A DNA stretch of 64,000 bases from Flavobacterium sp. (GTDB lineage Bacteria; Bacteroidota; Bacteroidia; Flavobacteriales; Flavobacteriaceae), in the NCBI GenBank assembly GCA_012837155.1, contig CP051546.1, positions 343,474 through 407,473 of the forward strand, written 5' to 3'. The notes beneath the pieces were generated by a model. That model was not told the DNA's origin. It ran no database searches and worked only from the letters and a program-made list of their open reading frames with translations. This document shows positions 52,227 through 62,035 of the stretch, piece after piece. Each line of letters opens with the position of its first letter. Position 1 is the stretch's first letter. A program made the translations under genes and the position numbers.

Positions 52227-53771
52227 TTAATTAATTCCTCGGGTTAACCAATACACGTTTTGAGTCATCAAGGGATTGTTTCGGAAAGCAGTTGTAGAAA
52301 CTGGAAAATACAAGCTTCCATTTTCGATATCGGTTGGGGTAAAGTCTGAAAATACAGGAGATAATTTGGTTTTCCAAAAACCCGTACGAATGCAGTCGAA
52401 CCAACGCACCCGTTGGAATAAGAACTCTTTTTCACGCTCTTCAAACACTTTCGTAAACAAATCGCCTTCGGCAGGAGTATATCCAGCCACACCTGCTCGG
52501 GTTCTAATTTTGTTCAACTCTAGAATTGCCTCAGCACTACTTCCTTTCTTAGCCAAACACTCCGCTTTGAGCAAAATGATGTCCGCCAAACTAAAAATAA
52601 TGATATTCCCCCTAAAGTTTGTAAAAGCAACGAAGCCAGGAAACAATTCACTGTTGAGTACTTCTCTACGGGTTTGTATTACCGCCCAATTAGAGGAGTT
52701 GCCAGGACTCTGCAAAATAGGGTCATTTCGCAAGTCTTCGTATTGATAAAAATAAGCATTAATGCGTTTGTCATTAGACTGGAACATGGCGTCTACGGTG
52801 CTGTATAGTACTCCCACGTTAAGGTTTTTATACTGCCCCTTAGAAGAACCTGTTTTTAGTGGCCAACCTTGAAAGACCATTTCTGAAGTGAAGTGAAGTC
52901 CGTTATATATTGTCTCACCTGGATCAAGATTCACATCCCCTTCAAAAATCCCTTCCGAGCTATTTCCTTTACGCACTTGGGTAATTACTGTTTCGGGATT
53001 AGCAACCAAGGAAAATTCGCCGCTATTGATTACTTTGTTCGCCGCATCCACGGCCTTATCCAAATAAGCAGGTTCGTTCCCCACCTCGGCGCGCCAAGCA
53101 CAAATGTGAGCCAATAAAGCATAACATGCACCTTTGCCTACAATTTGTTTGGTAGTAACTAAACTTCCTTTGGAATCGCGCAATTGATTCCAAGGTTGGA
53201 GCATTTCGGCTGCCTTTGCAGCATCGTTCTCTGCGAATGCCAAGACGTCTTTCATCGGCGATTTGGCATGTTGCAATACATCAGTACTACTTGTAATAAT
53301 AGGCACATCGCGCCAACAACGCACCAAATGGAAATAGTTAAACGCACGCATAAATAAAGCTTGTCCCAAATAATAATCGCGTCTTTCCTTAGGCATTACA
53401 ACACGATCTATATTCTCAATTAAAATATTGGACAAGCCGATAGTGGCATAAAAACGTCCCCAATTAATGTCCGAATTATTGGTTGGATTATAAGCTGATA
53501 ATGTCCAGTTATATTCGTTTTGAATTAAAGAACCTGAATGTTTGTCGCTTAGTTCTCCCAAAAGAGCGGGTCTAGAAGTACTCGACACATAATTATCTCG
53601 AAAAGATCGCTCAACAAGATACATTGCTTTTTCAATATCTGCTTCCGTTTTATATACATTATAAAAAGTAACCGAATCTTTTGGTTCTAATTTCTCAATT
53701 TCATTAGTACATGAACTTAGCCAGCTCAAACTTCCTAAAAGTAGTGCCGACAGTATATATTTTGTTTTCAT
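52227..53771 (-). CDS. RagB/SusD family nutrient-binding outer-membrane lipoprotein
   Basis: A 514-residue protein in one intact frame. Lipoprotein signal MKTKYILSALLLGSLSWLSS with Cys directly after. The helical SusD core includes YLGQALFMRAFNYFHLVRCW (the TPR-like SusD motif) and GKGACYALLAHICAWRAEVG. The C-terminal part has RTRAGVAGYTPAEGDLF and EEREKEFLFQRVRWFDCIRT, also SusD-typical. It caps the SusC barrel and captures the ligand at the cell surface. Which ligand is not shown. Confidence 0.95.
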   Translation of the reverse strand: MKTKYILSALLLGSLSWLSSCTNEIEKLEPKDSVTFYNVYKTEADIEKAMYLVERSFRDNYVSSTSRPALLGELSDKHSGSLIQNEYNWTLSAYNPTNNSDINWGRFYATIGLSNILIENIDRVVMPKERRDYYLGQALFMRAFNYFHLVRCWRDVPIITSSTDVLQHAKSPMKDVLAFAENDAAKAAEMLQPWNQLRDSKGSLVTTKQIVGKGACYALLAHICAWRAEVGNEPAYLDKAVDAANKVINSGEFSLVANPETVITQVRKGNSSEGIFEGDVNLDPGETIYNGLHFTSEMVFQGWPLKTGSSKGQYKNLNVGVLYSTVDAMFQSNDKRINAYFYQYEDLRNDPILQSPGNSSNWAVIQTRREVLNSELFPGFVAFTNFRGNIIIFSLADIILLKAECLAKKGSSAEAILELNKIRTRAGVAGYTPAEGDLFTKVFEEREKEFLFQRVRWFDCIRTGFWKTKLSPVFSDFTPTDIENGSLYFPVSTTAFRNNPLMTQNVYWLTRGIN

Positions 53772-53805
53772 TTTTATATATTATAAATAAGTATTAAACA
53801 ATTAA

Positions 53806-56800
53806 TTAAAAATTAATAGTTGCTCCCGCACTAATTCTTCTAGCTAAAGGATAATTGAATCCTCTGTCTATACCTTGTCTTGGATCGACTGTTTCAGGAT
53901 CGGTTCCAATGTAATTAGTCCAAGTAGCTAAGTTTTCTCCAGAAATATACAATCGAAGTCCTGATATTCCCCATTTTCGAACCAATGTTTTGTCTAAATT
54001 ATAGCCCAATACCATTGTTTTTAATTTCAAATAATTCACATTGGATTGTAAATTGCGATCTAAATGTTCATCATAACTAAATGGACCGTCTAGTCTCAAC
54101 CGAGGGAAATCGCTCGGGTTATTGGGGTTATTGGGATCCCAAAAAGTATATTTTGATAAATCAGCCAATATAGGTGAATTCAAATTACTGGATACAACAC
54201 CAAGAGTAGCTGTGGGGCCTCCATTTAAAATAGATCGTCCTAAAGAATAAGCACATACTATACTCAAATCAAAATTTTTCCAAGAGATATCATTTACAAA
54301 TCCACCCTGAATCTTAGCCAAAGGAGATCCCACATACACCTGATCCAAAACATCTATTTTTCCATCCCCATTAGTATCTTTAATCTTTAAATCACCTACG
54401 GTATATGTAGCAGCCTGATTTCCGTTTGCATTCAAATAAATAAGGCTTCCTTGAGAAGAGTAGAGGCTAGGTACCGAAGCTGGATTCGTAATAATTCCTT
54501 CTGTTTGGTATACATAAATTCCATTAACAGGCCTTCCCAACACATAAGCAAAACTAATATCTCGATTGTCAAAACTTTTCTCAAATCGGTTCCAATTGCG
54601 AGCCATATTCAATGTTAATTTCCAATTAAGGTCTTTGCTGCGAATCAAGTCTGTTTTGATTGCCAATTCAATTCCTTCATTTGAGAGAGCTGCTGCATTA
54701 CGCCATTGACTTCCTAAGACAGAGGTATTCCCAGGTAACTGTACTTGATACAATAGTTTATCTGTATATCTGTGATAGTAATCAAATGCAATTTCCAAAC
54801 GGTAATTAAAAAGATTGGCATCTAGCCCAAAATCTGTTTGTGCTGTTTCCTCCCATGATAAATTTGGATTGAATAAACCCGAAGGTGATACAGTCGAATT
54901 TCCATTAAAAAGAGGTCCTGTATTAAACGTTCCATAAGCCAAATACGGCTGTTCGAACTGGCGCCCACTGACTCCCCAGCTGGCTCTTAGTTTTGCAAAG
55001 TCCAAACGAGGAATCCATTTCATAAACGACTCTTCCGAGAAGTTCCAGCTGGCACTTACCGCAGGGAAGGTAGCATAAGGAATGGCTTTCCCAAATTTAG
55101 AACTTCCATCACGACGTGCCGAGGCGGAGAAATTGTACTTGCGATCGTAGCTGTAATTTACTCGAGCCAAATAACTCACTAGATTCGATTCTTGAAAAGA
55201 AGATTCGAATTTAATCAATTGTACTGGGCTACCAAAATAATTGACATAAAACGGAAATCCTGGTCGTACGTATTCGATATAATTACTCGGAGAACCTAAT
55301 CCAGATCCCGAATTTCCCTCTGACTCATCATGCTGATAGGTCGTTCCCGCTAAAATATCTACAAAATGTTTTTCGCTAAACGTTCTTTTATATGTCAATA
55401 AATTCTCTGTTAAAAGAGATTTATTTCTTTGTTCACTATTGCTACTTGAAGCCAAACCACCTGTTGGGCCATAATCTGCATTCAAGTAGGAAGGAATAAA
55501 GTGATTTACTGTTTGCTGTGAATAATCGATGGAATTATTCGTACTAAATAATAACGAATTTGTTATGCGGTATTGTAAAGACAAATTGGTACGCATTCGA
55601 AAATTTCTATTTTTTCCTTTACCTCATCTTGGGAAGCCAGCAATTGTCGCTCAAATTCAGAACCATTTCCTGGTAAAAAGGGAGAGGTGGTAAAAGGAAT
55701 GGTAGGCAACTGATCTACTAAATCAGGGCTAGTAATCGAGGTGGCAGCACTAGCTCTATCTCGTCCACTAAAAGCCAAAAAGGTACGAAAATTAATAGTG
55801 GTTCTTTTGGTGGGGGTAAATGACATATTGGCAAGCAAACTCAAACGATCAAAACCACTATTGCGTACAATTCCTTTCTCAGAATACAATCCAGCCCCTA
55901 CATTATAGGTAAAATTAGTAGCACCCTCCGCTAGCTTGTAAATTCACATCGGTTACTTTCCCAACTTTAAAAAACGATTTGAACCAATTAGTCGAATTGT
56001 TATAATACGGATTAATACTGTCTTGTAATATACTCGCTTTTCTGGTGTATTAGATACATTTCCGTCTCTCCACCAATAATCATAGCCCAAGCCTCCAAAA
56101 TAGAGTACAGGAAAACTAGATGAGTTAGCTAACTGATACGCATTCGCATACGCATTCGCATAATTATATTCACTAGTACCTGTAAAAGCATTATAAAACG
56201 TTCCTGCTGATTGAAAATTTTTCAATGCCTCTAGTTTGTGTAGACGAGCTGCTACCCCAGCTGTAATGGTAGGATATTCGGGCAAATAGGTATAAGAGGT
56301 ATTAAAAGTAGCACTCAGTTTGGACTCCCCTGCTTTTCCTTTTTTGGTCGTTACCAAAATCACTCCGTTGGCAGCACGAGAGCCGTACAATACCGCTGCC
56401 GAAGCATCTTTTAGTACCTCGATACTTTCAATATTAGCAGGGTCAATCTCTGATAAGGCATGGTGCCTGTCAAGCGGGATTGGGTATTCTCCAAAGGTAC
56501 CCCATCGATTACCCATAACGGATTACTAAACTCTCTTCTCTCAACAGAGCCACCAGATGTATTGCCTGAATTTAAACTACTATATCCTCTTAGGGTAGTA
56601 GCAACGCCGCCACCTCCAGGAGCCGAAGAAATACTACCTACATCCAATCCTGCTACACGACCTTGCAACAAGGAAGCAAAATTAGAGTTGGGTATGTTTT
56701 TCAATTCGTCGCCCTTGATAGTGGTAGTCGATGCCGAAGAAAGGCGTTTGCTACTGGTACCATAAGCAACTATTTTTACTTCATCGAGGTCGCTTTTCTC

Positions 56801-57420
56801 AACAGTCAATTGAATGTCGATGTTCGATTTTCCTTTTACAGCCACTTGCTTTTTTTGGTAGCCCAAATAGCTTATACTCAAAACCGCGTCATCGCTTACA
56901 TTGGTTAAAGTAAATTCGCCTTTGTCATTGGTAGTAGTAGCATTATTAGTCCCTTTGACTACTACCGAAGCCCCTGATAAAAGGCCTGATTCGCCTCGAA
57001 CGGTTCCTTTTAGCTCTTTTTGTTGCACCACGCTTTTGGGAGCGGCGGTAATTGCTGCCACTCTAATTACAATAGCATTGTTATCTGTAAAACTAAAATC
57101 AAAATCTTGCTTAGAAAGACTTTCTTTTAATAAGTTAGCTGCGTCTATTATCCCTTTTTTTAAATGCACTTTGCTGTGTTTTTAAATAAATCTTCCTGAT
57201 AAATAAAGGTGTAATTGGTTTGGTTTTTGATAATTTCAAAAACTTCGTCTACTGTGATAGTCTTGTCCGTTTCGATAACAATTTTTGCTTTTTGCGAAAA
57301 AATAGTTCCTGGCACAAAGCCAAAAACTGTGGCGCAAAACAAGAATACAAAAGTTCTCATAATGTTCATTATTAGTTTCTTTCTGGAAAGAAAAAACACA
57401 CGGGTTAATTTAAATTTCAT
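53806..57420 (-). CDS. SusC/RagA family TonB-dependent outer-membrane transporter (frameshifted)
   Basis: About 1200 residues. The signal peptide is followed by an STN-like domain ([20 protein letters not shown]), then a carboxypeptidase-regulatory-like domain ([20 protein letters not shown]). The TonB box/plug follows: [20 protein letters not shown] and [20 protein letters not shown]. The barrel ends with [20 protein letters not shown] and [11 protein letters not shown]. Frames change near 57175, 56470, 55960 and 55590. The STN domain is the part that usually talks to a FecR anti-sigma factor, and that gene lies directly upstream. Confidence 0.93.
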
Positions 57421-57534
57421 AAATTTGCACGTTAATTTGTTAATTAGTTGTTTAGAATTAATTGGTCGATTGACATATAAAAAAGGAGGGAAGCGCGGTA
57501 CTGTGAGAGGTCTAATCTTTCTTTCCTTTTCTTT

Positions 57535-58676
57535 TTATTTTAGTACTATTTTCTTGTTTTTTATTTCATAGGCGTTAATAAAATTAGTGTTTTTAATGGT
57601 TGTTAATATGTCTTCTATTTTTTGATTTTTATCTAATACGCCATTGAATTTTACATTTCCTAGGTTGGCATCAGCAAACGCAACATCTACATCATACCAT
57701 CTCGATAATACTTTCATAATGCTTTTTAAAGGCATACTTTTAAAAACAAAGAGTCCTTTTTTCCATGAAATTTCATTATATACATCGACCGAAGCGATGG
57801 CTATATCATTGCTTTGAAGATTGAAGTTGGATTGTTGATTAGGGGCTAAAAATTGTTTTGTTGTTGCATTGCTAATCGCCACTTTCCCTTTGACTAGAGT
57901 GGTGTATATATTTGTTTCGTCTTTATAGGCTTTAATATTAAACTCGGTTCCTATCACTTCGACATTTTGTGTTTGGGTTTTTACTTTAAATCTTGAGCCT
58001 TTATGTTTGGTACTCGGAGAGACTTCAAAATAAGCTTCTCCGTATAATAATTCTACTTGTCGTGTTTCGCCATCAACAAAAGCTAGGGGATATTTTAATT
58101 GAGATTCTGAGTTTAACCAAACCTTGGTGCTATCGGCTAATTGCACAAAAAACTGACCACCTCTTGGGATGGTTAAAAAGTTATTCGCTATTTCTGATTT
58201 GTTATTTGAATTATAAACTAATTGCTCCCCATTACTTTTGATATTTCCAGTCGAATATGATTTGCCTTTTCCTAATAGTACCACGGTTCCATTCCCTAAA
58301 GTCAGCATGGCTTTGTTTGACCCAATCGCAATAGTATTATTTACTAGTGTTGATTTATTTTCCTCTACCACCGTATTCTTATTGAATAGTAAAGGGATGG
58401 CGATTAAAATTGAGATAGAAGCCGCTATGGCAAGTTTGAAAATTGTAGTTGAATAAAAGGGTTTAATCGCTACCACTTTTACTTCTTCGGAGGCCAAAGT
58501 TTTTTGAAGACGTGCCAACATCTTTTGTTTAATCTCATCTTTTAGCCCTAATGATTCATCCCATTCGGTAGAATTTTGGAAACTTTCGTAAAAATTTATT
58601 AGCAGTTTATCTTCTTCAAAATTTGTTTATTAGAAAGATACTTGTCTAATATTATAAAAAATTGTTCTTTTTCCAT
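57535..58676 (-). CDS. FecR-family anti-sigma factor (frameshifted)
   Basis: Inner-membrane anti-sigma factor of about 380 residues. The cytoplasmic N-terminus is MEKEQFFIILDKYLSNKQ, then LLINFYESFQNSTEWDESLG after a break near 58620. A single membrane helix lies in FKLAIAASISILIAIPLLF. The periplasmic FecR domain shows VQLADSTKVWLNSESQLKYP, VELLYGEAYFEVSPS and VIGTEFNIKAYKDETNIYTT. The C-terminal DUF4974-like part is IMKVLSRWYDVDVAFADANL. Placed between the sigma factor and SusC as usual. Confidence 0.93.
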
Positions 58677-58821
58677 TTCGTTTTTATGTATAATTCGAGA
58701 TTATATATTTAGGTAGTGTATAAAAAGCACGATACCCCCTAGTTGAAGTGCTTTTTTTTAATTATTTTATCCTTGAATAGGGTAGTCTATAAACTGGACT
58801 ATAGAAACAAAAGATATATTT

Positions 58822-59419
58822 CTATTCAAACAGGTTTCTCGAAATCCACAAAACCATGGCTATACTAAAAGTGCTGCCCATTGACAATCGTATGGTTTGT
58901 AATGCTTTTGTAATATGATTTTCGACCGTTTTTGTAGAAATGTTTTAAACGATCTGCAATTTCTTTGTGGCTTAATTGTTCTTCCCGACTCAATTTGTAA
59001 ACCAATCGACATTTTTCGGGAAGAGTTTCAACAATAGAATGAAGTTGTTGAACTAATTCTTCATGCATCATTTGGGTTTCTGGCGTTGCGTACTGAAAGC
59101 GTTGATCCAAATCACTAAAGAATTCTACCTGAATTTTGTCCTTATTCTTTCGAAATTGATTAAAAACTTGATACCTAGCACAGGCATATAAATAGCCTTT
59201 CAAAGATATATTTATTTCTAATTTTTCACGATTACGCCATATATTCATAAAAATATCTTGAATTATATCTTCGCATAATTCTTTATCTTTTATGATTTTA
59301 TATGCCGATATAAATAACAATTGCCAATAGGTGTTGTACAGTTCCGTTAGGGCAAAGGTGTCGCCTTCACGCAAACGATTTATTAAAACTGTATCGGGAT
59401 TAGCGTTTATATGTGACAA
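58822..59419 (-). CDS. ECF sigma factor, FecI-like (Bacteroidota sigma-70 family)
   Basis: About 198 residues. Region 2 is FALTELYNTYWQLLFISAYK, then ELCEDIIQDIFMNIWRNREK. Region 4 is LPEKCRLVYKLSREEQLSHK and EIADRL, followed, after a frame break near 58945, by NISTKTVENHITKALQTIR. The corrected end is FSIAMVLWISRNLFE at 58822. It is expected to bind FecR at the membrane and direct transcription of the SusC/SusD genes when the transporter is loaded. Confidence 0.93.
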
Positions 59420-59845
59420 CTGTTTTTGTTTTGATTAAGTATTTAAATGGAATATGGAGTACGATACGATTTAATTCAACGAATAGTAATACTTCTTTTT
59501 AACCTTTGATTGTATCAATATACTTGTAACAAACTTAGCAAAATTATACAATATAAGTATAGGAAAAAACGGGTGCTTTTATGTATTAAGTAAGTCGAAA
59601 ACTTAAATACTACAAAGTCAAGCTAATAGATAGGGTAAAAGCTATTTATAATCAGAGATTCGTATTGTTTTGCCAGATTTAAATACAGCATTACACCGCG
59701 ATTATCATTTATAAGTAAAAACGGCACTATAATTGACTTGTTAATTTCGGGTTAATTCTGTAACAAAAGACTGTCAAAAGAGTCATATTGCTTAATGACT
59801 AAGACCCTGTTGAAAAATAACCAAATAAATAAACACAAATAATAA
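59420..59845. other. 426-bp gap between the sigma factor and the TonB receptor
   Basis: Divergent intergenic region. The middle carries the dispersed repeat at 59587-59714. I see no other gene. Promoters for the sigma factor (minus) and the receptor (plus) must lie here, but no convincing boxes can be singled out. Confidence 0.5.
59587..59714 (+). repeat. Dispersed intergenic repeat, copy 2
   Basis: About 128 bp similar to 6564-6692, same orientation. Shared parts include TAAGTAAGTCGAAA and AAAAGCTATTTATAATCA. It lies upstream of the TonB-dependent receptor. Confidence 0.6.
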
Positions 59846-61951
59846 ATGCATCACTTAAAATCATTTGTCCTACTAGCTCTTATGGGAGGAATCTCTGTTT
59901 GGGCACAGGAAACGCCTACTAAAGCTACCAAATTAAAAGAAGTTAAAATTATAAAAGAAAGAAAAGCCATTGAGCAAAAAGCAGACAGGACCATTTTTGA
60001 TTTTGCCAATCAACCCCATCTTAATTCGGGCTCGCTACTCGAAGGAATCAAAAAATTGCCTGGTTTGGTTTCGTCGGACGTGGCAGGAATGATGTATCAA
60101 GGTAAAATATTGGATGTGTATGTCAACGGTCGACCGCTGAACATTTCTTCTGAAGAGTTGAATTCGTATCTCGAAGGAATGCCTGCCAATGCAATAGAAA
60201 GAATCGAAGTCATTACACAGCCAGGAGCCGAGTTTCCTGCTACTTCTGGCGGGGCAATACTCAATATTATTACCAATAAAAAATCCGTGAGTTATTTTAG
60301 TGCCACTTATAACAATAGTACCCATGTGAGTAATTACAACCATTTGCGTTGGAAAGAGAGTAATAGTGTGTTGCTCAACGCCCGAAATAAATACTTTGCT
60401 TGGCAATTAAATTTGGGTGAAAATTACAGAGAAAATGCCGTTTGGGTAGAGGTGGTTAAGAATCTGAATGGCGCAAGTACCACTTTGTCAAGCACCAATG
60501 CCGACCGAATAGGAAGAAGTAATTTTGTTAAATCAGGATTGACATTCGACATCAAAAAAGACCGATTGCTTTTGAATTACGATGTGGATTACAACAATAA
60601 TTCGAGCAATACCCTTGGTAATGGCTTAGGATTCAGTACGAACGATAAGAGTAAAACAACTGTTTTGCGTCAGGATGTGGCGGTAACGTATCAAAAGCGA
60701 TTTGATAATAAGGATCAAAAACTCGATTTGGCATTTAACTTTTCTTCAAATGCAAATGATTTTGCTATGAATTCCATTCCTTCCAATCAGGTGGTTTTGG
60801 CGAATTTAGGGAATCAAAAAGTATATAATTTTAAGGTAGATTACTCCCAACCAGTAAAAATTTTAGATGAAGGGAAAGTGAGTTTTGGTGGGGTGTATGA
60901 TCGATTGTTATTTCAAGCAGAATCACAAGGAGTCACTAATTTGGATTACGAGCGAAAAACGGCGGCTGGATATTTGGAATTTCAGGCTAAACTCAAAAAA
61001 TTCGATTTTATCCTAGGAGGGCGAGGCGAAAACTATGCTATTTTCGGTCAAACCAATACCGGTAGTTTGACCCCTTTTAAGCAGTTTCGTTTTTTCCCCA
61101 ATGCCACTATCCAATATAATCTAGGGAAGCAGGTATATTTTAGTTTGAATTACAATAAGAAAATAACGTTGCCAACTACTGCTGCTCTGAATCCGAATAA
61201 TACGAATTACCAAAATCCCAACATAACATACACAGGGAATCCATCGTTACGTCCCACCCTTTTTGATAATTATGAGGTAAAATTAAGCGCTTTTGATTAC
61301 GCTTTTATTGGGTATAATGTAAGCGTTGCTACTAATCAAGTAGTGAATAGAGTTTTGCTTAATAATAACGTGTCGTCCTATGTATCGACGAACATTTCGG
61401 AGATGAAAATTCATAATTTCAATATCGGATTGCCGCTGCCTTATATGTTGTTTACCAAAGGATTGAAAGAAATGATGAAGTTCAATTTTAATCCCGACAA
61501 AGTGAGTTTCATGTACTTGTATGCGGGATACCAACTGCATCAAATTTCCGATTTGAATGCTAAAGGTTTTTGGGTTTTTAATATCATGTCGCAAGTTGCG
61601 TTGCCTAAAGATATTAAGTTGGTTGCTAATTACAAATACATTACGGCCAAAGGAAATTATTTTTATTTTGTTGCCGACAAGCCTTTTAGTAATAGTTTGG
61701 ATATTAGCTTGTCTCGAAAATTCTTAGACAATCAGCTAACTGTTTCTGTCAATGCCAACGATGTTTTTAATACCAATCAATCGGTATTCAATTCCTACGG
61801 AACTCCATTGTTGTTGAGCAATAAAAATGATACTCGCCAATTTGGATTTTCTATCAATTACAAGATTCCTACAAAGAACAAGCCCACAGTCAAGGAAGAA
61901 GATTTGCTTAAAAAAGAGAAAAAAGAAGGGAATGATGTGATTTCAAATTAA
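59846..61951 (+). CDS. TonB-dependent outer-membrane receptor (outer membrane beta-barrel family)
   Basis: A 701-residue protein in one intact frame. Signal peptide MHHLKSFVLLALMGGISVWA. The plug reads LKEVKIIKERKAIEQKADRT, IKKLPGLVSSDVAGMMYQG, VYVNGRPLNISSEELNSYLE and IERIEVITQPGAEFPATSGG. The barrel follows, with aromatic-rich strands up to KFLDNQLTVSVNANDVFNTN and QFGFSINYKIPT. A carboxypeptidase-regulatory domain is absent, and the end is Lys-rich. This resembles the OMP_b-brl_3 group rather than SusC. The ligand is unknown. It has no SusD partner, and the terminator after it is shared with the OmpA gene. Confidence 0.9.
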   Translation: MHHLKSFVLLALMGGISVWAQETPTKATKLKEVKIIKERKAIEQKADRTIFDFANQPHLNSGSLLEGIKKLPGLVSSDVAGMMYQGKILDVYVNGRPLNISSEELNSYLEGMPANAIERIEVITQPGAEFPATSGGAILNIITNKKSVSYFSATYNNSTHVSNYNHLRWKESNSVLLNARNKYFAWQLNLGENYRENAVWVEVVKNLNGASTTLSSTNADRIGRSNFVKSGLTFDIKKDRLLLNYDVDYNNNSSNTLGNGLGFSTNDKSKTTVLRQDVAVTYQKRFDNKDQKLDLAFNFSSNANDFAMNSIPSNQVVLANLGNQKVYNFKVDYSQPVKILDEGKVSFGGVYDRLLFQAESQGVTNLDYERKTAAGYLEFQAKLKKFDFILGGRGENYAIFGQTNTGSLTPFKQFRFFPNATIQYNLGKQVYFSLNYNKKITLPTTAALNPNNTNYQNPNITYTGNPSLRPTLFDNYEVKLSAFDYAFIGYNVSVATNQVVNRVLLNNNVSSYVSTNISEMKIHNFNIGLPLPYMLFTKGLKEMMKFNFNPDKVSFMYLYAGYQLHQISDLNAKGFWVFNIMSQVALPKDIKLVANYKYITAKGNYFYFVADKPFSNSLDISLSRKFLDNQLTVSVNANDVFNTNQSVFNSYGTPLLLSNKNDTRQFGFSINYKIPTKNKPTVKEEDLLKKEKKEGNDVISN

Positions 61952-61974
61952 TCTAAATCCATTCCTAATTTTAA

Positions 61975-62015
61975 TAAAAAAGGCTATTTCGTTCAATCGA
62001 AATAGCCTTTTTTTG
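61975..62015. terminator. Bidirectional terminator
   Basis: AGGCTATTTCG (61981-61991) pairs with CGAAATAGCCT (61998-62008), loop TTCAAT, with A-run before and T-run after. It lies between the convergent receptor and OmpA genes. Confidence 0.85.
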
Positions 62016-62035
62016 TTGGATAATTCCAAATAGAA

